Assembly: GCA_021647805.1 (NCBI GenBank)
Contig: JAKITZ010000055.1
Location: 1-11,779 of the forward strand
Direction of reading: 5' to 3'
Source: Robiginitomaculum sp.
GTDB taxonomy: Bacteria > Pseudomonadota > Alphaproteobacteria > Caulobacterales > Maricaulaceae
DNA length: 11,779 nucleotides
Shown: positions 1 to 6,692 of the stretch, piece by piece
How positions within the stretch are numbered: the first letter of the stretch is position 1
Layout of the letters: each line of letters starts with the position of its first letter
The notes under the pieces: generated by a model
Seen by the model: the letters and a program-made list of their open reading frames with translations, nothing else
What the model was told of the DNA's origin: nothing
Databases searched by the model: none
Position numbers and translations under genes: made by a program

Positions 1-792
1 TGCGGCCTTAAAAAACTTCTCTAAAATGTCAAACTCGGCATCGAACTGATCGCCATCACGTTCTTGGTTGAAATCATTTACCGCGTGCAGTACTCCGTGG
101 CTAAGGCCATTAAGTGCTGTTGCAATGCCGGCTAATTCATCAGGGTGAGCTTCTGAGGCCGGTGTCCAGTCGCCATCAGCGCTTTTATGGAAGTCTGAAC
201 GTCCAGTGGAAAACCCGATAGCGCCAGCTTGCATCGCCTCGCGGGTAAGGTTTGTCATTTTTTCAATATCGTCTTTGGTGGCGGCTTCCTCGGCAATTGC
301 CCTTTCCCCCATAACAAATACTCGTAATGGGTCGTGCGGTACCATCATCGCAAAGTCCAAAGTGTGCGGAATTTTATCAATAGCTTGCATATATTCTGGA
401 AAGCTTTCCCAATCCCAAGTGATCCCTTCGGACAAAGCGGAGCCTGGAATATCCTCGACACCTTCCATTAAGCGGATAAGTTTTTCATGGTCTTTAGCGC
501 GGCACGGAGCAAAACCAACGCCGCAATTTCCGGTGACAATAGTGGTAACACCATGATTTACCGATGGCATAAGCTCTTCGTCCCAAGATATTTGACCGTC
601 ATAATGAGTATGCAGATCAACAAACCCGGGGGTGACTATTGAACCATTTGCGTCAATGTTTTTGCCGGCATCACCGGAACACTCACCGATCTCGACTATT
701 TTGCCGTCTTTTACCGCGATATTGGCTGTATATGGTTTAGAGCCAGTACCATCAATAATAGTTCCGTCGGTTATTTTAAGATCATATTGCAT
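1..792 (-). CDS. N-acyl-D-amino-acid deacylase-like amidohydrolase (partial, C-terminus beyond window)
   Basis: This is a metal-dependent amidohydrolase of the D-aminoacylase / amidohydrolase-3 group, which cleaves N-acyl or related amide bonds in the cytoplasm. Only the first 264 residues are present; the frame is open to the left edge. The start is the ATG at 792-790, giving MQYDLKITDGTIIDGTG, the usual beta-sandwich opening of this family. Residues 52-64 read IVTPGFVDLHTHY with the metal-binding HxH (H61, H63). VTGNCGVGFAP (86-96) carries C90, matching the family's conserved metal-ligand cysteine. The start lies inside the end of the upstream transporter gene (11-base overlap), which suggests translational coupling and a shared substrate. 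The family is clear. The exact substrate (acyl-D-amino acid, dihydropyrimidine-like or other) cannot be read from this half. Confidence 0.88.
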   Translation of the reverse strand, partial: MQYDLKITDGTIIDGTGSKPYTANIAVKDGKIVEIGECSGDAGKNIDANGSIVTPGFVDLHTHYDGQISWDEELMPSVNHGVTTIVTGNCGVGFAPCRAKDHEKLIRLMEGVEDIPGSALSEGITWDWESFPEYMQAIDKIPHTLDFAMMVPHDPLRVFVMGERAIAEEAATKDDIEKMTNLTREAMQAGAIGFSTGRSDFHKSADGDWTPASEAHPDELAGIATALNGLSHGVLHAVNDFNQERDGDQFDAEFDILEKFFKAA

Positions 793-1708
793 TTGTTAAA
801 GCCCGTCTTTTGTCTGCTGTTCGAAATATGAACACCATACACCCTCCAGCAACAATATGCCATAGCCCCCACATGCCTACTATTGCCGCAGCCCCGCCAA
901 GGCCAGAAATATGGGTGAGCAAGATCACTAATCCAAGGCCTGAATTTTGAATTCCAACCTCAAAAGTCAAAGCGCGTCTGGTTGGGATATCGGCTTTGGT
1001 GACAAGGCCGGTTCCATAACCCAAAGCAAAAGCCGCTGCATTATGGATTATAACTAATGGAAATATTATAAGGCCAAAATCAATGACTACTTGGCGGTAG
1101 GTATAAAACCCGCCAATTATGATCAACAATAAAACCACGATACTGAAAATTGATAATGGTTTTTGCAATTTCTTGGCCAGTTTAGGTTTTTTCCAAACCA
1201 ATAATGCTCCAAGGCAAAGAGGCAAAGCGAGTATCAATAATGTTTGGGTTAGGAATTTTGCTGCATCAAAATCGCTACCGACCAGTATTTCACGGGTTGG
1301 AGCGTACATCGACAACCAAAATAAAATTGAAACTGGAGTAATAAATGCTGCCGCCAAAGATGATGTGGCGGTCATTGAAACCGAAAGTGCAATATTGGCT
1401 CGTCCAAACATCGCCAGTAAATTTGAGATATTACCGCCGGGACAACAAGACACTATGATCATGCCCAAGGCCAAGGATGGTGCTGGTTTTAGCAGGATTA
1501 CCAAGCCCAGAGTTAACAGCGGTAAACCGATTATTTGTGCCAGTACTCCGGCTAGATAATGTTTTGGATCGCTGCGAAAAAACGCGAAATGCGAGCGCCG
1601 CAAACCAAGTGCCACCGCAAACATCATGACGGCAAGAATTACAGTAAGCAAAATGGAGGAGCCGGTGTTTAAGCTGATTTGTATTTTATCCAGATCGCTT
1701 ATGTCCAT
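782..1708 (-). CDS. Bile acid:sodium symporter (BASS) family transporter
   Basis: A 308-residue polytopic inner-membrane protein, about the normal length for BASS transporters, with some nine or ten hydrophobic segments. Two family signatures are visible: SCCPGGNISNLLA at 87-99 in the first unwound helix region, and FEVGIQNSGLGL at 249-260. The second contains E250 and Q254, which correspond to sodium-site residues in characterised bacterial homologues. The family imports organic anions (bile acids, pantoate, 2-keto acids and others) with sodium; bacterial members rarely have a known substrate. The gene begins 19 bases after the DedA gene ends and overlaps the amidohydrolase start, so it probably feeds that enzyme. 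The function is confident at family level; the substrate is unknown. Confidence 0.9.
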   Translation of the reverse strand: MDISDLDKIQISLNTGSSILLTVILAVMMFAVALGLRRSHFAFFRSDPKHYLAGVLAQIIGLPLLTLGLVILLKPAPSLALGMIIVSCCPGGNISNLLAMFGRANIALSVSMTATSSLAAAFITPVSILFWLSMYAPTREILVGSDFDAAKFLTQTLLILALPLCLGALLVWKKPKLAKKLQKPLSIFSIVVLLLIIIGGFYTYRQVVIDFGLIIFPLVIIHNAAAFALGYGTGLVTKADIPTRRALTFEVGIQNSGLGLVILLTHISGLGGAAAIVGMWGLWHIVAGGCMVFIFRTADKRRALTNAI

Positions 1709-1727
1709 AATTTCCCCAATACTGGCT

Positions 1728-2288
1728 TTAACTTTGATCTACTTTGCGAGCTTTAAGCCATTGTACGCTAAGAATTATAAATACCAAAGCAATTGCTACA
1801 AATGGCGCGTACATTCGTATTTTTTCTCCGCCAACTTCACCAAGATAATGAAACAGAGTAAAAGCAATTAAGCAATAAACTGCACCAGAAATAATAATCC
1901 AGAAAGAAAACTGTCCAAATGGAGCTTTGAAAAAACCAGATGCCAGATAAACTGGTATTCTGGTTCCGGGAATAAACCTCGTTGCCATCAAGGTAAGTCC
2001 CAACGAGCCTAATACCTTGTCACGAACTTTGGCAACATTGCGATGGTTGGAAATCCACTCGGCCTTTTTGTGGGCTCGCCCAAAACGTCCTGCCCAATAT
2101 TTCCATAGATCGCTCAATGTAAGCCCGATCATAATGCTGATGAACAGCAATACCGGATCAGCCAGACCTAAGGAAGAAGCAGAAGCGGCAACAATTACCG
2201 CCGCGTCTTCTTGAATGAATGGCCCCAAAGCCACCGCAACAAATATTCCCCACGGATAAGCAGCAAAGAGATCGTTCAAGAATTCCAT
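1728..2288 (-). CDS. DedA / VTT-domain inner-membrane protein
   Basis: A 186-residue membrane protein of the DedA (SNARE-associated, VTT) family. Visible family features are the acidic pair E27-D28 in FIQEDAAVIVAA, the GLTLSDLWKYWAGRFG segment (55-70) with D60, and the arginine motif RFIPGTRIPVYLASGFF (104-120) with R104 and R110. Two later hydrophobic helices close the protein. Characterised DedA proteins include undecaprenyl-phosphate flippases and proteins needed for membrane homeostasis and drug or pH tolerance; which of these applies cannot be told here. The start at 2288 gives the expected N-terminus, although the ribosome-binding site is weak. It is the first gene of a probable three-gene minus-strand operon with the BASS transporter and amidohydrolase; a functional link to them is not evident. 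Confidence 0.88.
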   Translation of the reverse strand: MEFLNDLFAAYPWGIFVAVALGPFIQEDAAVIVAASASSLGLADPVLLFISIMIGLTLSDLWKYWAGRFGRAHKKAEWISNHRNVAKVRDKVLGSLGLTLMATRFIPGTRIPVYLASGFFKAPFGQFSFWIIISGAVYCLIAFTLFHYLGEVGGEKIRMYAPFVAIALVFIILSVQWLKARKVDQS

Positions 2289-2456
2289 GAGAGACCAACC
2301 TGTACAATATACTTAAAACACCGAATTGAACGGTATTCTTTAGTACACTTCACCTTTGTGATCCATCAACTTATTCAAAACCAGCCCTCAAGAGCGAAGC
2401 GTTAGGACAAAGAGAATGTCTGGTGTGACGGTTGTTGGTCGTTAATATTACTCCAC

Positions 2457-2486
2457 TGCCGTACGGGGTTCAAACCCCGTACGGCA
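2457..2486. repeat. Perfect 14-bp inverted repeat (hairpin) between hydrolase remnant and dedA
   Basis: TGCCGTACGGGGTT and AACCCCGTACGGCA are exact reverse complements separated by only two bases (CA). The stem is far more GC-rich than the surrounding AT-rich spacer. There is no T-run on either side, so it is not a standard intrinsic terminator, although it follows the hydrolase stop by about 43 bases. It could be a REP-like element, a protein-binding palindrome upstream of dedA, or an mRNA-stabilising hairpin. The rest of the 2289-2528 spacer shows nothing I can support. Confidence 0.75.
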
Positions 2487-2528
2487 ATTGGACATAGGAT
2501 GGTTCTTGTTTAAAGGTTCTATTGTGCT

Positions 2529-3188
2529 TTATTGGTGTACAAAATCACGTATTGCTTCAATTACACGTTTTGAAACGGGTAGATCGGGATTCGTATAGGT
2601 CGCCAGATTTTTTCTGCGACTTGCTGGCGCGTCCTTTAAAATATGATTGACACCGTCAATGATGACGAGCTTACCATTTGTTGCCTCAGCTAGTTTCTTC
2701 GCGTCTAAAACAGATACTTGCAAGTCGTTGGCACCTTGAATGATCAAAGTTCTCTTATCTGCTTTTTGAGCAAGTGCTGCGGGATCTGTTTGCATCATCG
2801 AGATAAGAAAGTCTTGAACCGTCGAATAAAACAGCGGTTGTAGAGCGCGGTGTAACTTTGTTGAATCTACCCTTTGTCCTTGTTCCAATTTTTCTATGGC
2901 TGCAAGCGCCTCTTTTAGAATTGGCTTATTCGCTGGATTAGCTTTTAATTGCTCTCGTAAAATATCGCCAAGAGGTCGCCCGACACCTGATACCAATATG
3001 AGACCGCAAACACTCGCATTGTCGACAGATGCGGATGTGACCATAACCGATCCTTCGGAATGACCCAATACATACACACATGGTTGGCTTGTTTTGGTGC
3101 GAATAACATCAATCCATTTTCTATAATCAGTAGCGTAAATTTCAACGGTAACGGCATTTGGCTTGCCCGCGCCAGCGCAGGCGGTGCT
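2529..3188 (-). pseudogene. Alpha/beta hydrolase, 5'-truncated remnant
   Basis: The frame encodes the C-terminal two thirds of a serine alpha/beta hydrolase (lysophospholipase/esterase-like). The nucleophile elbow VLGHSEGS, the acid-residue strand TLIIQGANDLQV and the catalytic histidine in GVNHILKDAP are all present. The reading frame also makes sense upstream of the elbow (VEIYATDYRKWIDVIRTK, then TSQPCVYV), as in intact relatives. It then runs into a GC-rich stretch and a TAA at 3191-3189. Between that stop and the elbow there is no ATG, GTG or TTG start except the GTG at 3077, which lies within the elbow strand. The oxyanion-hole HG region, the first strands and any signal peptide are therefore missing. 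I infer a decayed gene, possibly cut by a repeat insertion near 3160-3245. The intact-looking C-terminus suggests recent loss, or a sequencing or assembly fault. Confidence 0.7.
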
Positions 3189-3245
3189 TTAGCACTTCGC
3201 CGAGAGGCAAAAGAGGAGGGTGAACAAGGGGCTTGTTCGCACTAC
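3165..3245. repeat. GC-rich, hairpin-containing repeat-like segment at the broken hydrolase end
   Basis: This stretch is richer in GC and purine/pyrimidine tracts than its surroundings and contains nested inverted repeats. GTGCT-TT-AGCAC lies near 3184-3195, and GAACAAG-GGG-CTTGTTC at 3222-3238 extends to nine pairs with one wobble. It coincides with the point where the alpha/beta hydrolase coding sequence stops making sense. It resembles a small dispersed intergenic repeat, but a single window cannot prove that it is repeated in the genome. Confidence 0.4.
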
Positions 3246-3340
3246 TGAGTAACCCTTAATTAGCAATCATTGGCAAAGGTTGCTCTTGCACTAAGGCTTA
3301 ATTGGCAAAGAATTAGCGCTCATTGACCCTTGTTCGCACT
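3232..3340. repeat. Pair of 12-base direct repeats, about 97 bases apart
   Basis: CTTGTTCGCACT occurs at 3232-3243 and again at 3329-3340. Between them, similar AT-rich phrases recur (TTAATTAGCAATCATTGGCAAAG and TTAATTGGCAAAGAATTAGC style blocks), suggesting a degenerate duplication. Function unknown. Confidence 0.45.
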
Positions 3341-3586
3341 TGAACGTCGGGGATAAGTTCCAAGAATACTAGCAACACTCACGCTTGTTATAATGGTCTT
3401 GCCAGTGGGTATAATGAGTTCACTTGCGGCTGTTTGACATTGTGAATGCGTGATAAACTCAATGAAACATGGGTTTTGATAAAGGGTTTCCTTAGTGGTT
3501 CGCAAAACCACTATTGTTCCTTGTTGAACTTTTTTGAAATTTATCCACTGAGGAAAGCTGTAAATTACTGGTGTTGGTTTTTATTG
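3246..3586. other. Noncoding spacer between ccmD and the hydrolase remnant
   Basis: No convincing coding sequence is seen on either strand. A 63-codon minus-strand frame (3511-3320) has no recognisable domain and no ribosome-binding site. A hairpin TAGTGGTT-CGCAA-AACCACTA lies at 3493-3513, about 75 bases past the ccmD stop. It could end or stabilise the ccm transcript, but it lacks a U-tract. ccmG or another ccm gene might be expected here in some relatives, but none is present. Confidence 0.5.
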
Positions 3587-3745
3587 CTAAGGTTTTTGTT
3601 CTTCTAGTACTATTGCCAACGCTTTTTTTGCCAGTTTTTTCTTACGTAGACTGGTGATGATCATTGCCCCCAAAACAACAATAGTTACGCCATAGCATGT
3701 CCAGATAAAGATACTGTTTTTGCCAAAATCCAATAGTTCAGGCAT
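3587..3745 (-). CDS. ccmD: Heme exporter protein CcmD
   Basis: A 52-residue membrane protein reading MPELLDFGKNSIFIWTCYG and onward, then a single hydrophobic helix (about residues 11-32), followed by a basic tail RKKKLAKKALAI. This is the pattern of CcmD, the small subunit that stabilises the CcmC-CcmE interaction and helps release heme-loaded CcmE from the CcmABC complex in the inner membrane. The ATG at 3745 overlaps the end of ccmC by 8 bases, the normal position and spacing for ccmD, and the TAG ends at 3587. Sequence conservation in CcmD is low, so the call rests on size, topology and position as well as the N-terminal segment. Confidence 0.88.
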   Translation of the reverse strand: MPELLDFGKNSIFIWTCYGVTIVVLGAMIITSLRKKKLAKKALAIVLEEQKP

Positions 3746-4520
3746 CTGGGTTCCCCGTTGATTGTTTGCTGGCAGTAGATGGGCGTTGGTCTGATGAGCG
3801 AATTACTAATGCTCTGGTTCTACGAGTATCAAGTTCGCTAAGCATATTATTGATCACCAGCCAGCCGAACAGGCAAAAATAACCGATTATGCCAACAAAC
3901 AGGGTTGTCGACATGGAGTTATCAATTTCTGAACCGCTAAGATTAATCGAAGCGGATTGATGTAAGCTCGACCACCACTCAACAGAATATTTGACTATTG
4001 GTAGATTGATTGCTCCGGCCATCGCAGCTATCGCACCGATTCTGGCGCTGATATTTTCGTCACGGATTGCCGCTCTGATCGCCATATAGCCTAAAAATAA
4101 AAACAACATCACCAATGTCGAGGTTAATCGTGCGTCCCATACCCAATACGCGCCCCACATTGGCTTGCCCCATAAGGCTCCGGTAAATAACCCTAAAAAG
4201 GTAAAGGCGGCACCGATAGGCGCAGCAACTCTAGCGGCAGTATCGGCCAATGGATGTCGCCAAACAAAGCTGAAAAAACTAGCTATTGCTAAAAAGGCAT
4301 AAGCGCCAGAGGCGGCAAAAACCGCCGGAACGTGAACATACATTATTCTAAATGTATCACCTTGTTGATAATCAGCAGGTACAATGAATAATGCCATTAT
4401 CCATGAAGGAATAATCAATACAGCCGCGCCTATACCCAGTATTGGGGCAACCCATTTACTTAAGGTTTTAAATCTGACTGGATTGGCAAAATATGACAGC
4501 ATTTGTATTACCTTAATCAT
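3738..4520 (-). CDS. ccmC: Heme exporter / heme-handling protein CcmC
   Basis: A 260-residue polytopic inner-membrane protein of the heme-handling family. It presents heme on the periplasmic side and loads it onto CcmE. The tryptophan-rich WWD motif is at 118-129 (WGKPMWGAYWVW and D129). The two conserved heme-ligand histidines are H63 in YVHVPAVF and H187 in EWWSSLHQSASI. About six membrane helices are visible. The start codon ATG at 4520 overlaps the ccmB stop as TAATG, giving translational coupling. The last 30 or so residues (TRRTRALVIRSSDQRPS and beyond) are hydrophilic and form a longer tail than the core needs. Assignment is secure. Confidence 0.96.
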   Translation of the reverse strand: MIKVIQMLSYFANPVRFKTLSKWVAPILGIGAAVLIIPSWIMALFIVPADYQQGDTFRIMYVHVPAVFAASGAYAFLAIASFFSFVWRHPLADTAARVAAPIGAAFTFLGLFTGALWGKPMWGAYWVWDARLTSTLVMLFLFLGYMAIRAAIRDENISARIGAIAAMAGAINLPIVKYSVEWWSSLHQSASINLSGSEIDNSMSTTLFVGIIGYFCLFGWLVINNMLSELDTRRTRALVIRSSDQRPSTASKQSTGNPDA

Positions 4521-5179
4521 TATTCCAAGTGAATTTTCAAAGCCAATCGTGAGATTACTGGACTTAGTACCAATGAAAACAATGAAATAGCACCCAGTAA
4601 TTTCATTGCAACGCTATTTATAACTCCGGCTTGTACCGCGCCAACCCCAAATATCAGGGGTGAGGCCAATAGTGGCCCAGATATCAGTACAATCAATAGA
4701 CCTGCACCGCGTAAGTTTGCGGTTAGTGCCGAGGCCATTGCCCCTATAAGAACTATTGCTGGTCCACCGACCAGTAAGGAGATCATCAGTATCGGCACGC
4801 TTGATGTATCTGCGCCCAGCATGATGGCTGCAAACGGGCTAAGCAGAAGTATTGGTGCAAAATTGCTTATCCAGTGCGAGAAGAGCTTGCCAATAACGTA
4901 TACGAAAAGCGAGCGGTTGTCCGTAACCCAGCACTCTAAGCTTCCATCATTTAGGTCTTCACTAAATAACTGCCCTAAGGATAATTGACTGGCAAATGTT
5001 ACAGCAAGCCAAACCAGAGCCGGGGCTATAAAGCCGCGTTCTGCTTGATCTGGACCAAGAGCAAATGCGGCTAACATAATAAATAATATAAAGAAAATGC
5101 TACCTTGCGCCCAACTGCCCCCGGAACGGGTCGCCAGCAATAAGTCGCGAAAAACAATAAGTTTAAGCTGGCTGATCAT
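4520..5179 (-). CDS. ccmB: Heme exporter ABC transporter permease CcmB
   Basis: A 219-residue permease, the normal length for CcmB, with about six membrane segments. Family features are the N-terminal RDLLLATRSGGSW segment (11-23), LGPDQ (41-45) after the first helix, and SLGQLFSEDLNDGSLE (67-82) in the loop that contacts the ATPase. With CcmA it forms the ABC module that, in System I, drives release of holo-CcmE from CcmCD. It starts at ATG 5179, overlapping the ccmA stop by 4 bases (ATGA), and ends one base into the ccmC start. Assignment is secure from sequence and neighbours. Confidence 0.95.
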   Translation of the reverse strand: MISQLKLIVFRDLLLATRSGGSWAQGSIFFILFIMLAAFALGPDQAERGFIAPALVWLAVTFASQLSLGQLFSEDLNDGSLECWVTDNRSLFVYVIGKLFSHWISNFAPILLLSPFAAIMLGADTSSVPILMISLLVGGPAIVLIGAMASALTANLRGAGLLIVLISGPLLASPLIFGVGAVQAGVINSVAMKLLGAISLFSLVLSPVISRLALKIHLE

Positions 5180-5814
5180 GCGGTTGCTACCTGCTCTAAC
5201 TTTATGTAACTGGTTGGCGCATCTGGATTTATCTGATCATGCGAGGCGATGATAGCAATTCCGCCGTGTTCACTGTGTTGTTGTAATAAGGTTTCGATCA
5301 GCTTGTTTCCCGCGCTATCAAGGTTTGCTCCTGGCTCGTCCATTATCCATAGCTGGCTATTGCTCAGCAAAAGTCTGGCTAAGGCTAATCTCTGTTTTTG
5401 ACCAGCAGACATAGTGTATACAGGGCGTTGTTGTGTGTTGCGCAATTCCACTTTTTGTAAGGCTGTTGATATATCCCCATGCTGTTTGTACGTTTCATTC
5501 CAAATGGCAAGGTTTTCTATAGCTGAAAGATCTTGTTTTAGGCCTAGCTTATGGCCTAGCCAGCCAATCGAGCCGGAAGAGACCCCGGTGTTCCACTTAG
5601 AATCGCCAAATTTATGCTGTAATTTCCCACTATAAGAAGATGTTAGCCCGGCTAGAATTCGAAGTAGGCTGGTTTTGCCGGAGCCGTTTGCTCCGCGTAC
5701 CATCAAAACTTCTCCGGACTGTAGCGAAAAGTTCACATTGGCAAAGACAGTGACCATTGCGCGCTTAAAGCTTATTTCATCTGCAGATATAGTGCATGTT
5801 TGATGTTTGTTCAT
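5176..5814 (-). CDS. ccmA: Heme exporter ABC transporter ATP-binding protein CcmA
   Basis: A 212-residue single-domain ABC ATPase. Walker A is GANGSGKTS (41-49). The CcmA-typical WLGHKLGLKQDLSAIENL segment lies at 85-102. The signature is SAGQKQR (136-142), Walker B is LWIMDE (155-160) with the D-loop after it, and the switch histidine is in IIASHDQ near the end. It powers CcmB on the cytoplasmic side for cytochrome c maturation. This is the first gene of the minus-strand ccmABCD operon; its start at 5814 has only a weak GAG-like ribosome-binding site. The gene diverges from ccmE across 226 bases, which must hold promoters for both directions. Confidence 0.96.
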   Translation of the reverse strand: MNKHQTCTISADEISFKRAMVTVFANVNFSLQSGEVLMVRGANGSGKTSLLRILAGLTSSYSGKLQHKFGDSKWNTGVSSGSIGWLGHKLGLKQDLSAIENLAIWNETYKQHGDISTALQKVELRNTQQRPVYTMSAGQKQRLALARLLLSNSQLWIMDEPGANLDSAGNKLIETLLQQHSEHGGIAIIASHDQINPDAPTSYIKLEQVATA

Positions 5815-5952
5815 GGCTCTATGATAGGGGTTTTAATTATTGAGGTGATGGTAGCTGAGATTTATTTTGAGACGGAAATGATCTTTAAGTCAATGGTTAT
5901 CGGTGAATGCTGTTGTTTGGAGTGTAGCGCAAAAAAAAATGCACAATTGTTA

Positions 5953-5980
5953 TTGTCTGGCGCGTGGCAAATGGTAATGT
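5953..5980 (+). promoter_or_regulatory. Possible ccmE promoter
   Basis: TTGTCT (5953-5958), a 16-base spacer and TAATGT (5975-5980) make a weak sigma-70-like pair about 60 bases upstream of the ccmE ATG. It lies in the ccmA-ccmE divergent spacer, just after a run of nine adenines. The matches are partial, so this is tentative. Confidence 0.22.
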
Positions 5981-6040
5981 GCAGACGCATTCTTATTGTG
6001 TTCGGTTAATAAAATTATTTGCTGGTTGAGTATTGAAGTC

Positions 6041-6472
6041 ATGAAACCTAGAAAAAGGAATCAACGATTGACATTCTTGGGGCTTGGCTCGTTGGTGTTG
6101 GTGGCAGCTTTAGTATTAGCTATGTCTGGCTTAAAAGACAGTATTTCCTATTTTTACGCACCAACTGAGTTATTGGCTGAGCAATATGAAATTGACAAAA
6201 AAATCAGATTGGGCGGCATGGTTGAGGATGGATCTTTTCAGCGAAGCCAAGGTTTGCAGGTGAGTTTTAGAATCACTGATTTTAACGAAAGCATTCCGGT
6301 TGTTTATAGTAAAATACTTCCAGATTTGTTTCGAGAGGGGCAGGGGGTTATCGCTGAAGGGGTGTTGCGGCGTGATGGTGTCTTTGTTGCTAGTCGTATA
6401 TTGGCCAAGCACGATGAGAAATATATGCCTCCAGAGGTTGCGGAAAGCTTGAAAAACAGGTCTTCTGATTGA
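6041..6472 (+). CDS. ccmE: Periplasmic heme chaperone CcmE
   Basis: A 143-residue heme chaperone anchored in the inner membrane. It has a basic N-terminus (MKPRKRNQR), one membrane helix (about 10-30), then an OB-fold periplasmic domain. The heme-attachment site is H124 in LAKHDEKYMPPE, with Y128 in the conserved HxxxY context. It receives heme from CcmCD and passes it to the CcmFH ligase. I chose the ATG at 6041 because it gives the canonical N-terminus; an in-frame TTG at 5996 would add an unlikely extension. The gene stands alone on the plus strand, divergent from ccmABCD. No ccmF, ccmG or ccmH follows it in this window; an OmpA-like gene does. Confidence 0.96.
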   Translation: MKPRKRNQRLTFLGLGSLVLVAALVLAMSGLKDSISYFYAPTELLAEQYEIDKKIRLGGMVEDGSFQRSQGLQVSFRITDFNESIPVVYSKILPDLFREGQGVIAEGVLRRDGVFVASRILAKHDEKYMPPEVAESLKNRSSD

Positions 6473-6579
6473 AATTGTTTGAAAGGGGTGTTGCGATGAA
6501 ACAACACGTTGTCCTTATTCTATAAAAACCCTTGTTATTATTCATTTTCACTAGCCAAGCATGTCCAGTTATTGTACTA

Positions 6580-6624
6580 ATTTGAATAAGCGAGTTGCTT
6601 TTTTAGCAAGTGACTCGTTCAAAT
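6580..6624. repeat. Imperfect inverted repeat upstream of the OmpA-like gene
   Basis: ATTTGAA-TAAG-CGAGT on the left pairs with ACTCG-TTCAAAT on the right (12 pairs with a four-base bulge). An inner TGCT/AGCA pair closes on a T-rich loop. A T-run follows at 6629-6634. It could terminate the ccmE transcript or act as an operator for the next gene, whose likely -35 starts at 6633. Confidence 0.45.
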
Positions 6625-6632
6625 AGTATTTT

Positions 6633-6660
6633 TTGGTCGCAATTCTGGGCCGTTTACAAT
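6633..6660 (+). promoter_or_regulatory. Likely promoter of the OmpA-like gene
   Basis: TTGGTC (6633-6638), a 16-base spacer and TACAAT (6655-6660, five of six matches to the -10 consensus) precede the gene. Transcription would begin near 6667, leaving a short leader of about 26 bases that still contains the strong ribosome-binding site. Confidence 0.4.
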
Positions 6661-6680
6661 TTAATTTCGAGGAATATCTC

Positions 6681-6686
6681 GGGAGG
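6681..6686 (+). promoter_or_regulatory. Strong ribosome-binding site, fixes the start at 6693
   Basis: GGGAGG six bases before the ATG at 6693 is the best Shine-Dalgarno in the window. It decides for this start over an in-frame upstream codon at 6633. It fits an abundantly made envelope protein. Confidence 0.75.
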
Positions 6687-6692
6687 GGAAGC

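Noticed and set aside
1119..1559. 146-codon plus-strand frame inside the BASS gene
   Set aside because: It is the antisense of a well-supported membrane transporter and shows no domain of its own.
2401..2528. Possible tRNA, because GGTTCAAACCCC looks like a T-arm
   Set aside because: The palindrome pairs in a register that does not give a proper T-stem with a seven-base loop, and no acceptor, D or anticodon arms can be built around it.
3320..3511. 63-codon minus-strand frame between ccmD and the hydrolase
   Set aside because: It starts with GTG, has no ribosome-binding site or recognisable motif, and spans a hairpin and a direct repeat.
3541..3549. DnaA-box-like TTATCCACT
   Set aside because: A single site with one mismatch, and no cluster or unwinding element near it; an origin is not supported.
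6496..6525. Nine-codon reading frame (MKQHVVLIL) after ccmE with a purine-rich site upstream
   Set aside because: Too short to support, and no attenuator pairing with the region downstream could be shown.
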